This document shows, piece after piece, positions 44,081 to 52,825 of a DNA stretch of 64,000 nt. The stretch spans positions 186,001 to 250,000 of the forward strand of contig PNNB01000050.1 of the NCBI GenBank assembly GCA_013823985.1, in the 5' to 3' direction. The translations under genes and the position numbers were made by a program. Numbering within the stretch: the first letter of the stretch is position 1; every line of letters starts with the position of its first letter. Source of the DNA: Sphingopyxis sp. (lineage in GTDB: Bacteria; Pseudomonadota; Alphaproteobacteria; Sphingomonadales; Sphingomonadaceae). The notes beneath the pieces were generated by a model, which saw nothing but the letters and a program-made list of their open reading frames with translations, searched no databases and had not been told where the DNA came from.

Positions 44081-45162
44081 CCCTGATCGTCACATTCCTT
44101 CCCAGCCTCGATCACAGCAACCCTATGGTGTGGAGGCTGTCGGATCCGGCGTGGTCCGAACCAAGCCTGCTGTCCCAATTTACTCCGGATGCGGCCGACG
44201 ACCGCACGGTCGCAATTGTACCGGCGGAGGTGGCGCGTTGCATCTGGCTGTCGCTGCCCGATCTGGAGCCGCGGCAAGCCGAAGGTGTGGCCAAAGTCCG
44301 CGCGTTTGAACAATCCCTGGGCGCGGTACACGCGGTGGCCCGGCATTTGGGTTCAGGGGATGTCGTTACAGCCACGATAGATGCGACCGTTCTGGAAACA
44401 GGTCTGGCGATGTTGCAGGCCAGGGGATTGAACCCGGACGTCGTTATTCCCTTTGGCTTGCTAATGCCGTCCGAACCGCAGCACGTTGTTCGCGCTGAAC
44501 TGGGCGAAAGCACCGTCCTGCGCGGGCATCGTTTTGCCGTTCCCGACGAACCTGTGTTCAGGACCATGCTGGTGGGCGACGTGGCCGTTGAGGATATGGA
44601 CCGGTCGGCACTGCAACGGGCGTTGCTCGACGCCAGCGTGGATCCTGCGCTAAATCTTCTTGAAGGGCCATTTGCGAAACGCGAACCTCGCATGCTCGCG
44701 ACTCAAGGTCAGCGCGCATGGATTTTGCGCTTGCTGGGCTTTTGCATAGTGGCGACGCTCCTTTTGGGCGTGGTGGCCTTTACCAAATACAGCCTTGCGA
44801 CTTCCGCAGAAAATGACCGGGCTTTGGTCGCAGCGCGGAAAATCAATCCTTCCATTACGGATATCGCGCAAGCCGAAGCGCAGCTATCCTCGGCACTGCA
44901 ACAAAAAGGTCTGGCAGAAGGCCGGTTCACGCCGTTGTCCGCAGGTTTGTGGCGCGCCGTCCAGGCGTCCCCCAATGTGTCGGTGCGTGAGCTTCGGTTC
45001 GGGCGCGACGGGATTTTGAGCGTGGTTCTTTCTGCCCCTGATGCCGGAAGCATAAACAAGGTATTGATCGCCGTGCAACGCGATGGCTTCCGCGTGACCG
45101 CCACATCACGGCAGGACACGACGGGCGCGACCTTGGTGGACCTGACCATGAGGATGCCATGA
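44077..45162 (+). CDS. gspL: Type II secretion protein GspL
   Basis: The product is 361 aa: a cytoplasmic actin-like domain (VAIVPAEVARCIWLSLPDLEPR), a single transmembrane helix (ILRLLGFCIVATLLLGVVAF) and a periplasmic ferredoxin-like domain (NVSVRELRFGRDGILSVVLSA). It anchors GspE to the membrane and pairs with GspM. Confidence 0.9.
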   Translation: MTLIVTFLPSLDHSNPMVWRLSDPAWSEPSLLSQFTPDAADDRTVAIVPAEVARCIWLSLPDLEPRQAEGVAKVRAFEQSLGAVHAVARHLGSGDVVTATIDATVLETGLAMLQARGLNPDVVIPFGLLMPSEPQHVVRAELGESTVLRGHRFAVPDEPVFRTMLVGDVAVEDMDRSALQRALLDASVDPALNLLEGPFAKREPRMLATQGQRAWILRLLGFCIVATLLLGVVAFTKYSLATSAENDRALVAARKINPSITDIAQAEAQLSSALQQKGLAEGRFTPLSAGLWRAVQASPNVSVRELRFGRDGILSVVLSAPDAGSINKVLIAVQRDGFRVTATSRQDTTGATLVDLTMRMP

Positions 45163-45638
45163 TCGACAATCTGAAAACATGGTATTTTGCTCTGTCCAAT
45201 CGGGAACGTGTTCTGGTGTCCGTAGCCGGCGCCTTGACGGTTGTTGTCGTTCTGATTTTCGGAATTTTATTGCCGGCCATGTCCGCGCTCGAGCAGGCTG
45301 AAAGCGGGCTAGATGAAGCCGTGCAACGGCGCGGACGGATCGAAGCCACCGTGGCGGCCGCATCACTACAAAAGCCGTCCGCAGTACCGCCTGCACAAGC
45401 GGGCATCGATCTGGTCGTAACGCAAGGTGCTGCGGAAAAAGGCTTCGATCTATTGAAGCCGGCCAATTCGGCACCCGGTCAGGTTGACTTTCGCATCGAA
45501 CAGGCCCGCGCACCCGCCCTTTTAGCCTGGTTAAGCGAGCTGGAATCGCAAGGCATTTTCATATCCAGCATCACCATGCGCAGCGCGACCAATGGCAGCG
45601 TCACCGTTGAAGCCCAATTGCGGCAGGCAGATCCATGA
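45159..45638 (+). CDS. gspM: Type II secretion protein GspM
   Basis: The product is 159 aa with a short cytoplasmic tail (KTWYFALSNRERVLVSVAG), one transmembrane helix (TVVVVLIFGILLPAMSAL), a predicted coiled segment and a small ferredoxin-like periplasmic domain ending in VTVEAQLRQ. It stabilises GspL. Both ends overlap neighbours by ATGA. Confidence 0.9.
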   Translation: MIDNLKTWYFALSNRERVLVSVAGALTVVVVLIFGILLPAMSALEQAESGLDEAVQRRGRIEATVAAASLQKPSAVPPAQAGIDLVVTQGAAEKGFDLLKPANSAPGQVDFRIEQARAPALLAWLSELESQGIFISSITMRSATNGSVTVEAQLRQADP

Positions 45639-46333
45639 CGCGTCGATCTTACACGATCGCTGTTGCCGTGTTGCTGATCATGGCGTTCGGGATTTTCATG
45701 CCGTTGCGCGCCATTGTCGGCGGTGATCAGATTTCGGCCCGTAAGGTGGATGGTATCATCTGGGATGGTTCGATCCGCGACCTGCGTCTCAGCAAGGTGC
45801 CGATTGGCGATGTAAATGCACGCGTCAAATTCTTGCCCTTGCTTTTGGGACGTGCCGAAATAGCCCTGTCGCGCGGTGATGCGCCTTTCGCCCCCGGAAT
45901 AAACGGGTCGGTGACGAAGCGTTTTGGTGGTGTATCGATCGACAAGTTCAATGCAACGCTGGCCATTGGTTCTTTGTTCGATCCGCTGCCTGTCGAGGAT
46001 ATCATCCTGCAGGACTTTTCGGCGCGTTTCACAGGTGGCCGTTGTTCCGAAGCCAGCGGCGGAATCCGGATGACCTTGACCAAAGCGATACCCGGTCTTG
46101 ATTTGTCGAACGGCCTGCTCGCCAAACCACGCTGCGACCGTGGTCAGCTGTTGATCCCGTTGCTCAGCCAGTCGGCAACCGAACATGTCGACATTCGTCT
46201 GTCGGCGGACGGAACCTATAGCGTGACCATCTTGATCGAAGGTGACAACAGCCAAAATGCAGATGCCTTGAGGCTCGCCGGTTTCCGGCAAGGCGCGCGC
46301 GGCTTTCAGATGACCAAAAGAGGTCGGCTCTGA
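45635..46333 (+). CDS. gspN: Type II secretion protein GspN
   Basis: The product is 232 aa with one N-terminal membrane helix (YTIAVAVLLIMAFGIFMPL) and a periplasmic domain with the GspN pattern GIIWDGSIRDLRL-like (DGIIWDGSIRDLRLSKVPIGD). GspN is an accessory component absent from many systems, and its presence here makes the C-to-N set complete. Confidence 0.88.
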   Translation: MTRRSYTIAVAVLLIMAFGIFMPLRAIVGGDQISARKVDGIIWDGSIRDLRLSKVPIGDVNARVKFLPLLLGRAEIALSRGDAPFAPGINGSVTKRFGGVSIDKFNATLAIGSLFDPLPVEDIILQDFSARFTGGRCSEASGGIRMTLTKAIPGLDLSNGLLAKPRCDRGQLLIPLLSQSATEHVDIRLSADGTYSVTILIEGDNSQNADALRLAGFRQGARGFQMTKRGRL

Positions 46334-46386
46334 CGGCCATTTATATCACTATCGAACTCTGGCTTTCGAGCTTCCCCCTGTGGTTC

Positions 46387-47097
46387 GTGGTTGCTGGGCT
46401 CGCACTATTGGGGGCAATTTGGGGCAGCTTTGTAAGCGCCTTGTGCAGTCGTTGGCCGGACGGCAGAAGCATTACACGCGGGCGATCCCACTGCGATAGC
46501 TGCGGCGCACAGATCGCGCCTTATGACCTGATACCCATCGTTTCCTTTCTTGTTTTAAGGGGGAAATGCCGCAGTTGCGGATCGCGTTTCACCGTGGGGA
46601 CCGAATGCATCGGCCTGTGCATAGGAGCAGCCGCTGCCCTGCTGCTTCCCCCTGCGCAGGCGCTCGCCGCTGCCATGTTCGGCTGGTTTTTGTTACCATT
46701 GGCTATTCTTGATTTCCGACACCTGTGGCTGCCCAATCGGCTTTTGGGGGTGTTGCTGATCGGCGGGATTATATTCGCCCCGTTGGGGGATAGCGGCATC
46801 ACCTGGACTGACCGCGCAATCGGCGGCATTGCGGGTTTTGCGACACTTGAAATGGTACGGCAACTCTACCGCCTTGTCCGGCGAAAGGAGGGCATGGGCG
46901 CCGGTGATCCGAAATTGCTGGGCGTATTGGGTGTTTGGCTGGGCTGGCAATTGCTTCCGATGACCGTGCTGATCGCCAGCTTTCTGGGCTTGGTGGTCGC
47001 CTTGCTGTCAGGGCAGAGGAAAGAGCAGGAATCGATAGAATATCCGCTCGGGACATTCCTCGCGCTCGCCGCATATATTGCCGTGTTTCTGCCCTGA
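46387..47097 (+). CDS. gspO: Prepilin peptidase (GspO/PilD)
   Basis: The product is at least 236 aa. It has the GSF motif (LLGAIWGSFVSALCSRWPDG), two CxxC pairs (HCDSCGAQ, KCRSCGS) and both catalytic Asp sites (LAILDFRHLWLPNRLL; GMGAGDPKLLG). It cleaves and methylates the pseudopilins of this operon. The annotated start is GTG 46387, but the frame is open back to a CTG at 46330 that would overlap the gspN stop as CTGA, like the rest of the operon, with AGAGG correctly placed; this would add 19 residues before the first helix. Confidence 0.93.
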   Translation: MVAGLALLGAIWGSFVSALCSRWPDGRSITRGRSHCDSCGAQIAPYDLIPIVSFLVLRGKCRSCGSRFTVGTECIGLCIGAAAALLLPPAQALAAAMFGWFLLPLAILDFRHLWLPNRLLGVLLIGGIIFAPLGDSGITWTDRAIGGIAGFATLEMVRQLYRLVRRKEGMGAGDPKLLGVLGVWLGWQLLPMTVLIASFLGLVVALLSGQRKEQESIEYPLGTFLALAAYIAVFLP

Positions 47098-47149
47098 ATA
47101 TATCGTTCTAAGCGGGATGGGCGGTTGAAGTTGCCATACCATTGAAAAA

Positions 47150-47225
47150 TGGTGAGCCCTGCTGGGTTCGAACCAGCGACCTACTGATTAAAAGTCAGTT
47201 GCTCTACCGACTGAGCTAAGGGCCC
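47150..47225 (-). tRNA. tRNA-Lys (anticodon TTT)
   Basis: A full cloverleaf is visible on the minus strand: acceptor GGGCCCT pairing with AGGGCTC (one G-U), D-arm GCTC/GAGC, anticodon stem CTGAC with loop containing TTT, T-arm with GGTTCGAACC, discriminator A and an encoded CCA. It lies between the gspO and folK genes. Confidence 0.97.
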
Positions 47226-47275
47226 GGACCAAAACCGGGGTGCCGGTTTGAACGAGAGCGCTCCCCCTAATGGCG

Positions 47276-47782
47276 CTAGAGTGCGGGGTCAAGCCGCTTT
47301 GGACGGTTAAATCGTGTTTGTAGCTGTCTAATTGTCAGGCCGGTGACCGGGTCGCGCCAATCGGGGGCGATCATCGCGGCGGGTGTCAGGACAAAATTGC
47401 GATTTCGAAGGGCTGGATGGGGTATCGCGAGATGCGGATCGCTCTCGGCCCAGATGCCTTCCGACCACAAAATGATATCGAGATCGAGCGTGCGCGCCTG
47501 CCATGGCTGGCCGCGCCGTATCCGCCCGAAATGATGCTCAATATGCTGCAGTCGTCGCAGGAGCTCTGGCGGTGTCAGCTTTGTCGACACGAGCGCTGCG
47601 GCATTGGCATATTGACGGCGCGATGGCCCCAATGGCGCGCTGGATATCGTCGCGGATTGGGCAAAGACGTCGATATCGTCCATCTCGAGCGCGGCAATCG
47701 CTTGGTCGAGTATCTGGTGTGGACGGCCAACCAAGGGAAGTGACTGGTTTGATCCCAAGCCGATGAGGTATAGATAGGTCAG
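47276..47782 (-). CDS. folK: 2-amino-4-hydroxy-6-hydroxymethyldihydropteridine diphosphokinase
   Basis: The product is about 168 aa: IGLGSN near the N-terminus, the pterin/ATP region RRQYANAAALVST, and the signature RTLDLDIILW with the metal-binding Asp pair, then IPHPALRNRNFVLTPAAMI. It makes the pyrophosphorylated pterin of folate synthesis. There is no sensible ATG or GTG: the first ATG is 147 bp upstream inside the nitrilase gene. I chose CTG at 47782, which gives a normal length and has GAGG (47792-47795) 9 nt upstream; TTG at 47797 is the alternative. It immediately follows the nitrilase stop. Confidence 0.88.
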   Translation of the reverse strand: MTYLYLIGLGSNQSLPLVGRPHQILDQAIAALEMDDIDVFAQSATISSAPLGPSRRQYANAAALVSTKLTPPELLRRLQHIEHHFGRIRRGQPWQARTLDLDIILWSEGIWAESDPHLAIPHPALRNRNFVLTPAAMIAPDWRDPVTGLTIRQLQTRFNRPKRLDPAL

Positions 47783-47783
47783 T

Positions 47784-48650
47784 CTAGATGTCCTCAACCA
47801 AACGGCCGTAAAGCTGCGGCCTGCGGTCACGGAAAAAGCCCATGCTCGCGCGGTGGGCGCGGGCCTGATCCAGATCGAATGTCGCCACCAGCAAGCCTGT
47901 TTCGCTGTCGTCCAGATCAGCAACGACATCGCCCCATTCGTTGGCGATGAAGCTGGTGCCGTAGAATTTCTGCGGTGTCAGGCCATGATCGTCTTCGCTA
48001 CCGACACGATTGGCGGCGATTACGGGCATGCAGTTGCTGACCGCATGACCTATCATGGCGCGTCGCCACATATGCCGCGTGTCGAGCGTCGCGTCCTGCG
48101 GTTCGGCGCCGATTGCGGTCGGGTAGAGCAACATTTCCGCACCCATCAGCGCCATTGCGCGCGCGCATTCGGGGTACCATTGGTCCCAGCAAATGCCGAC
48201 GCCGATACGCGTGCCAAACACGTCCCAGATCTTGAAGCCGGTATTGCCGGGCCGAAAATAGTATTTCTCCTGATAACCCGGGCCATCTGGAATGTGGCTT
48301 TTGCGATAGGTGCCGAGGATCTGGCCTTCGGCATCGATCATCGCCATCGTGTTGTAGAAATGCGAACCATCGCGTTCAAAAAAGCTGGTGGGGATAGCAA
48401 CGCCCAATTGCTTGGCGAGCTTCGCCATTGCCTGCACCGAAGGATGCTCCATGGTCGGGCGGGCAAGGGCGAAGTGCGCTTCTTCTTGGGTTTTGCAAAA
48501 ATAGGGGCCGGAAAAGAGCTCCGGCGGGAGTATGATCTGCGCGCCATGTCCTGCCGCCTGACTTACGAGGTCGGACACGGCATCGATGTTTTCGGCTTCG
48601 GTGCCAGCCAAGGGCAACTGAAGGGCGGCGACGGATATGGAGCGGGTCAT
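47784..48650 (-). CDS. aguB: N-carbamoylputrescine amidase (nitrilase superfamily)
   Basis: The product is 288 aa with the nitrilase catalytic triad: Glu in ILPPELFSGPYF, Lys in GTYRKSHIPDG and Cys in GVGICWDQWYPECAR. The start at 48650 matches the family N-terminus (MTRSISVAALQL). Agmatine deiminase is encoded two genes upstream in the same run, so hydrolysis of N-carbamoylputrescine to putrescine is the best reading. It is 7 bp after the DUF3147-like gene. Confidence 0.92.
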   Translation of the reverse strand: MTRSISVAALQLPLAGTEAENIDAVSDLVSQAAGHGAQIILPPELFSGPYFCKTQEEAHFALARPTMEHPSVQAMAKLAKQLGVAIPTSFFERDGSHFYNTMAMIDAEGQILGTYRKSHIPDGPGYQEKYYFRPGNTGFKIWDVFGTRIGVGICWDQWYPECARAMALMGAEMLLYPTAIGAEPQDATLDTRHMWRRAMIGHAVSNCMPVIAANRVGSEDDHGLTPQKFYGTSFIANEWGDVVADLDDSETGLLVATFDLDQARAHRASMGFFRDRRPQLYGRLVEDI

Positions 48651-48657
48651 GGTTGCG

Positions 48658-49008
48658 CTATAGCCGTACACCGAAACGCGCGGCAATGCCGATTGTTGCC
48701 AGATATAAAAGGATTGTAATCAAGGCCGCCGCAGTCAACGCCAGCCAGAAACCATAGCCCGCCCGCAATATCCACGGAATGATGAGGAACATGGGCAGAC
48801 TGGGCAACACATACCAGAATGTTGCCTCAGCATGATTGGCCAGCAACTTCGGGTCTGCCGTATCGCGCCAAAGCCAAATCATGCCCAATATCGAAATCAG
48901 CGGCAGCGACGCGATAAGCGCCCCTGCCGCCGGTGCTTTTTTGCCAACCAGTGCAATCAATGCGATGATGGCTCCGGAGAGCAGTGCTTTGATGGCAAAA
49001 GCCAGCAT
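48658..49008 (-). CDS. Small membrane protein, DUF3147-like
   Basis: The product is 116 aa with four hydrophobic segments (FAIKALLSGAIIALIALVG; GALIASLPLISILGMIWLW; FWYVLPSLPMFLIIPWILR; FWLALTAAALITILLYLAT). The pattern GALIASLPLISILGMIWLW fits the DUF3147 family of unknown function. It sits 7 bp from both neighbours in the agmatine run, which suggests cotranscription but no clear job. Confidence 0.75.
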   Translation of the reverse strand: MLAFAIKALLSGAIIALIALVGKKAPAAGALIASLPLISILGMIWLWRDTADPKLLANHAEATFWYVLPSLPMFLIIPWILRAGYGFWLALTAAALITILLYLATIGIAARFGVRL

Positions 49009-49015
49009 ATCGAGT

Positions 49016-49879
49016 TTAGGGCCGCTTTTTGAACAAGAGCGTCATGCGATCGGATTCGCCGATGGCTTCATATTTTGCCTTGTCGGTCTCACCCTTGGCA
49101 AGGCGCGGGGGCAGGGTCCATACGCCGTCGGGCCAATTGGCCTCATCCTTTGGATTGGCGTTGATTTCGCTCTTACCGACCAGTTCAAAGCCATTCACTT
49201 CCATGAACTTGATGACGTCGGCTTCGCGCAGATATCCGTTCTTGCCATCGGCATAGCTGTACGGCGCGTCGGCCTTGGCGCGGTGCTGTTCGATGCCAAG
49301 AAGGCCTTCGTCCTTGAGCAGGTCGCGCATTGCCTTGATTTCGGCATCAGCGATGTTCCAGCGTTGCATATTGTGCAGCATGCGCATCACAAGAATGCGG
49401 TCAAAGGTACCTTTCGCGCCATCGGGAACTTCGCTCAAGGAAAAGGCGCTGAAGTCGGTCGCGGGGCGTCCGGATACAGCAGCAACATCGGCGGGGAATT
49501 TAGCAATCCCGGCCTTGATGCCTTCTTTTGCGGTGTCGCTGAAATGGGTTTTGGTGCCGAAAAACAGACCGACATATTTGCCCTTGTCGTCGACATAGCG
49601 GCCCAAAATGCGCGAAACCCACTCGCCACCGGGGGCATATTCGCCAATCACATGATCGGGGTGAAGCCGGAAAAAGTCGAAAGTCTCCGCCGGGTGACGA
49701 TATTTGTCGCGTTTGGAATCTTCTGCGCGCGACGGATCGGCCAAAATCTTGGCCAGTCGATCCTGGTGCGCCTTGTGCATCTTGTCATGCTCGGCCTTGC
49801 TCATGCCCTTATGGTCGTCGGCGTAAGACGGGACAGCCAAAGCGGTTGCGGCGAGGGCGAAAAGAAGGGATTTTTTCAT
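49016..49879 (-). CDS. Exported methyltransferase-like protein (COG4798 type)
   Basis: The product is 287 aa with a signal peptide (MKKSLLFALAATALAVPSYA-DD). The body has a class I methyltransferase outline: a weak glycine motif HVIGEYAPGGEWVSRILGRY, FDRILVMRMLHNM, and MRDLLKDEGLLGIEQHRAK. Proteins like this are annotated as predicted methyltransferases, yet export would separate them from S-adenosylmethionine. The enzyme may be inactive or use another ligand. It lies between the agmatine deiminase and DUF3147-like genes. Confidence 0.75.
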   Translation of the reverse strand: MKKSLLFALAATALAVPSYADDHKGMSKAEHDKMHKAHQDRLAKILADPSRAEDSKRDKYRHPAETFDFFRLHPDHVIGEYAPGGEWVSRILGRYVDDKGKYVGLFFGTKTHFSDTAKEGIKAGIAKFPADVAAVSGRPATDFSAFSLSEVPDGAKGTFDRILVMRMLHNMQRWNIADAEIKAMRDLLKDEGLLGIEQHRAKADAPYSYADGKNGYLREADVIKFMEVNGFELVGKSEINANPKDEANWPDGVWTLPPRLAKGETDKAKYEAIGESDRMTLLFKKRP

Positions 49880-49943
49880 GGGGGATTCCTCTCTGTTTAA
49901 CTGCGACCCTATATGGGTCCTATGGGCTTAAAAGCCAATACAG

Positions 49944-50924
49944 CTAAAGCGGCACCTGCTGGCTGGAACAATGGAAGCTACCGCCGCCCGTCAGGACGGC
50001 ATCGGCGGGTAATCCGACGACTTTGTGTGCAGGGAATAGGCGCTGGAATTCCGTCAAGGCCACATCATCATAGCGGCTGCCATAGGTGGGCACGACGACC
50101 ACGCTGTTGCCGATATAAAAGTTCATATAGCTTGCCGGGACGGCTTCGCCATATTGTTCAAATCGCCCGACCGAGGGCAGGGGCGTCACCGTGCACCCGA
50201 AGGCTTCCGCCGCCTGACGTGCGGCGGCATAAACGGCACTGTTCGGGTCATCCGCATCGCGTGCTTCGGGAAGGACCAGATGATTGGGCCCGACAAAGCG
50301 CGCGAGATTGTCGACATGTCCGTCGGTATGGTCGTTGGCGAGTCCGTCGCCAAGCCAGAGCAGACTCTCGATCCCAAGGTCGCTGCGTAATCGCGCTTCG
50401 ATTTGGGCTTTGCCAAGTTCCGGGTTGCGGTTGGGGTTTAACAGGCAATCGACCGTGGTGACGGCGCGACCCTCGCCATCTACATCGATGGACCCGCCTT
50501 CCAATACCCAATCGCACGGCGTGACAGTAAGGCCAGCGACTTGCGCCAGCGTCCTGCCGATACCCTGATCGCCATCAAAGTTGAAGCGGTTGCCCCAACC
50601 GTTGAAACCGAAATCGCGTGCGATCCGGTCGTTGCCTTCGCCGACTATGATGCAGCCCGTGTCGCGCAACCACACATCGCCGATATGGCGTTCTTCGACA
50701 ATGACGCCGGCGTCCACCAGATCACGTGCCACTTTCGCCGCATCGGCATTGCCCGCAATCAGATACACCGTCTCGCCTTTGCCGCTGTCGTGGACGGCAT
50801 TGGCAAAGGCCGCAATCTGCTTCTGGGCCGCAGCGAAGGGTTCTTCCCAATGGCCCCAAAAGCTGGGGAAACCTATCCAGACACGCTCATGCGGTGCCCA
50901 TTCGGCGGGCATTCTCAACGTCAT
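49944..50924 (-). CDS. aguA: Agmatine deiminase
   Basis: The product is 326 aa with family blocks MPAEWAPHERVWIGFPS, VWLRDTGCIIV, LEGGSIDVDGEGR, DHTDGHVDNLARF, and the nucleophile Cys in TGGGSFHCSSQQVP at the C-terminus. It converts agmatine to N-carbamoylputrescine, the substrate of the amidase encoded further along this run, giving the arginine-decarboxylase route to putrescine. It begins 6 bp after the M28 peptidase gene. Confidence 0.95.
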   Translation of the reverse strand: MTLRMPAEWAPHERVWIGFPSFWGHWEEPFAAAQKQIAAFANAVHDSGKGETVYLIAGNADAAKVARDLVDAGVIVEERHIGDVWLRDTGCIIVGEGNDRIARDFGFNGWGNRFNFDGDQGIGRTLAQVAGLTVTPCDWVLEGGSIDVDGEGRAVTTVDCLLNPNRNPELGKAQIEARLRSDLGIESLLWLGDGLANDHTDGHVDNLARFVGPNHLVLPEARDADDPNSAVYAAARQAAEAFGCTVTPLPSVGRFEQYGEAVPASYMNFYIGNSVVVVPTYGSRYDDVALTEFQRLFPAHKVVGLPADAVLTGGGSFHCSSQQVPL

Positions 50925-50930
50925 ATAGCT

Positions 50931-52610
50931 TTACTTCCCGTCGCGGCTTTTGTCACGGATCGCGCGGAATTCGTCGCCGTCATTCCAGTTAGGCCAGGCC
51001 TCGGTCATCGCCAGCATCCGACCTACGCGGTAATAGAGGCGGAGGTCGGCCATCACACCGGACCAATCCCAAGTATCGTCATATTCGTCGCCGGGGGCAT
51101 GGTAACGGTTCTTCTCATAATCTTCGGCAGCGGCCTTTGCGGCTTCCTTGCCTCCCTTCACCAGATCATCGCCACCTTCAAAATAGACCATCGGCACACC
51201 CAGCTTGGCGAAGCTGAAATGGTCGGAACGGTAATAGAAGCCCTTTTCAGGCGTCGGTTCCATTTCGGGAGTGCGGCCTTCTTCCTTGGCGGCAGCGTTC
51301 AGATAATCGTCGAGCTGCGATTTCCCTTTGCCAATGACAGTCAAATTCTTCGCTGGGCCCGCCATCGAAAAGGCATCCATGTTGACGCCGCCGACGGTTT
51401 GGCTGAGCGGAAAGACCGGGTTTTCGGCATAAAATTTGGAACCGAGCAGGCCCGACTCCTCGGCCGTTACGGCAAGGAACACGATGCTACGGTCTGGCGC
51501 GCCAGACTTTGTGAAGCCTTCGGCCAAGGCAACCAGCGCTGCGGTGCCTGTGGCGTTATCGACCGCACCGTTGCAGATATCATCCCCATCGGCTGCCGCG
51601 GTGCAGCGTCCCAAATGGTCCCAATGCGCGGTGTAGAGGACATATTCCTCTGGCCGTTTTGCGCCTTTCAGGACGCCGACTACATTCTTGCTCGCCTTAC
51701 GCGCAATGTCATTGTCAAAACTCAACGACGCGGTCAGGCTCAGCGGCACAGCCTTGAAGCCCTTCGTTTTCGCGGCGGCCATCTGCTTGTCCAGATCCTG
51801 GCCAGCGGCGGCGAAAATTTCCTTGGCGACATCTTTCTGGATCCAGCCATTTGCGGCTGTCTGGCTTGCGCCCGCGTCTTTGGACTGGGCCAGAAACTGC
51901 GTACCGGTCCAGCTTGAATTGACGACATTCCAGCCATAGGCGGCGGGCGCATCATCATGGATAATCAGCGCGGCTGCGGCACCCTGCCGTGCGGCTTCTT
52001 CAAATTTATAGGTCCAGCGGCCATAATAGGTCATCGCCTTTCCGCCAAAATCGCCTTTGAGGTCGGCGGCGTCGAAATCGGGGTCATTGACCATGATCAC
52101 CACGGTTTTGCCTTTTACATCCAGACCTTCATAATCGTTCCAGCCCTTTTCCGGGGCGACGATACCATGGCCGACGAACACCATTTCGCTCTGGTCAATC
52201 TCGGTCTTAGGCGTTTCACGGTAGCTGCCAACTACAAATTCGCTGCCATAGGCAAAGGACATAGCCTTGCCGCTCTTATCCGCGATGCTGAGGGCGGACA
52301 CATTTTTGGCGGTAATCTCGACCAAGGGTACGTCTTGCGTCCAACTGCCGTTGTTGCCGGGTTCCAGCCCTGCCTTTTTGAAACGGTCGATCAGATAGGC
52401 AACTGTCTTTTCTTCGCCCACAGAACCCGGCGCACGACCTTCGTAGCTGTCGAGCGACAATTCCTTGACGACGTCTTTCATGGTCTGTTCGGACAGTTCC
52501 GGGACCTCGACTTGGGGCAGCGCCGCGCTGTCTACAGCCTTGTCGTCCATCTGTTTGCAGGCGGACGTAAGGGCAAGTGCCGAGGCGAGGGCGAGCGTAA
52601 GAAAACGCAT
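50931..52610 (-). CDS. M28 family metallopeptidase, lipoprotein
   Basis: The product is 559 aa with a lipobox LALTSAC (Cys18). A PA-like domain (VFVGHGIVAPEKGWNDYEGLDVKGKTVVIM) precedes the peptidase core, whose zinc ligands appear in TAHWDHLG, GAVDNATGTAALVALAE, AVTAEESGLLGS, GGVNMDAFS and YRSDHFSFAKLGVPM. It is probably an aminopeptidase facing the periplasm or surface, releasing N-terminal residues. Linkage to aguA is physical only. Confidence 0.9.
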   Translation of the reverse strand: MRFLTLALASALALTSACKQMDDKAVDSAALPQVEVPELSEQTMKDVVKELSLDSYEGRAPGSVGEEKTVAYLIDRFKKAGLEPGNNGSWTQDVPLVEITAKNVSALSIADKSGKAMSFAYGSEFVVGSYRETPKTEIDQSEMVFVGHGIVAPEKGWNDYEGLDVKGKTVVIMVNDPDFDAADLKGDFGGKAMTYYGRWTYKFEEAARQGAAAALIIHDDAPAAYGWNVVNSSWTGTQFLAQSKDAGASQTAANGWIQKDVAKEIFAAAGQDLDKQMAAAKTKGFKAVPLSLTASLSFDNDIARKASKNVVGVLKGAKRPEEYVLYTAHWDHLGRCTAAADGDDICNGAVDNATGTAALVALAEGFTKSGAPDRSIVFLAVTAEESGLLGSKFYAENPVFPLSQTVGGVNMDAFSMAGPAKNLTVIGKGKSQLDDYLNAAAKEEGRTPEMEPTPEKGFYYRSDHFSFAKLGVPMVYFEGGDDLVKGGKEAAKAAAEDYEKNRYHAPGDEYDDTWDWSGVMADLRLYYRVGRMLAMTEAWPNWNDGDEFRAIRDKSRDGK

Positions 52611-52825
52611 GATATTCTCCTGAAGGGAAAAGATGTTGGCGCCTTCTGCCAGAGGCCGCCCCTTGCCTCAAATGAAAAAGCGGATTTCATCGAAAAGGCA
52701 CAGAAATCTCAATCGGTTCCCGATCGGTCCAGAATGACTGCGACAATTCTCGGCACTTCAACGCTTTTGGCTTGCAACCGAATTTCGCTGCATTACCCGT
52801 CATGTAAACTGGCGTGGGGGGCTCG

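Noticed and set aside
47150..47225. tRNA-Lys as the attachment site of an integrated element
   Set aside because: No integrase gene and no second copy of the tRNA 3' end are visible, and both flanks are ordinary housekeeping or secretion genes.
48836..51917. Long plus-strand frames at 48836-49900 and 50541-51917
   Set aside because: They are antisense to the well supported methyltransferase-like, agmatine deiminase and M28 peptidase genes and show no family motif.
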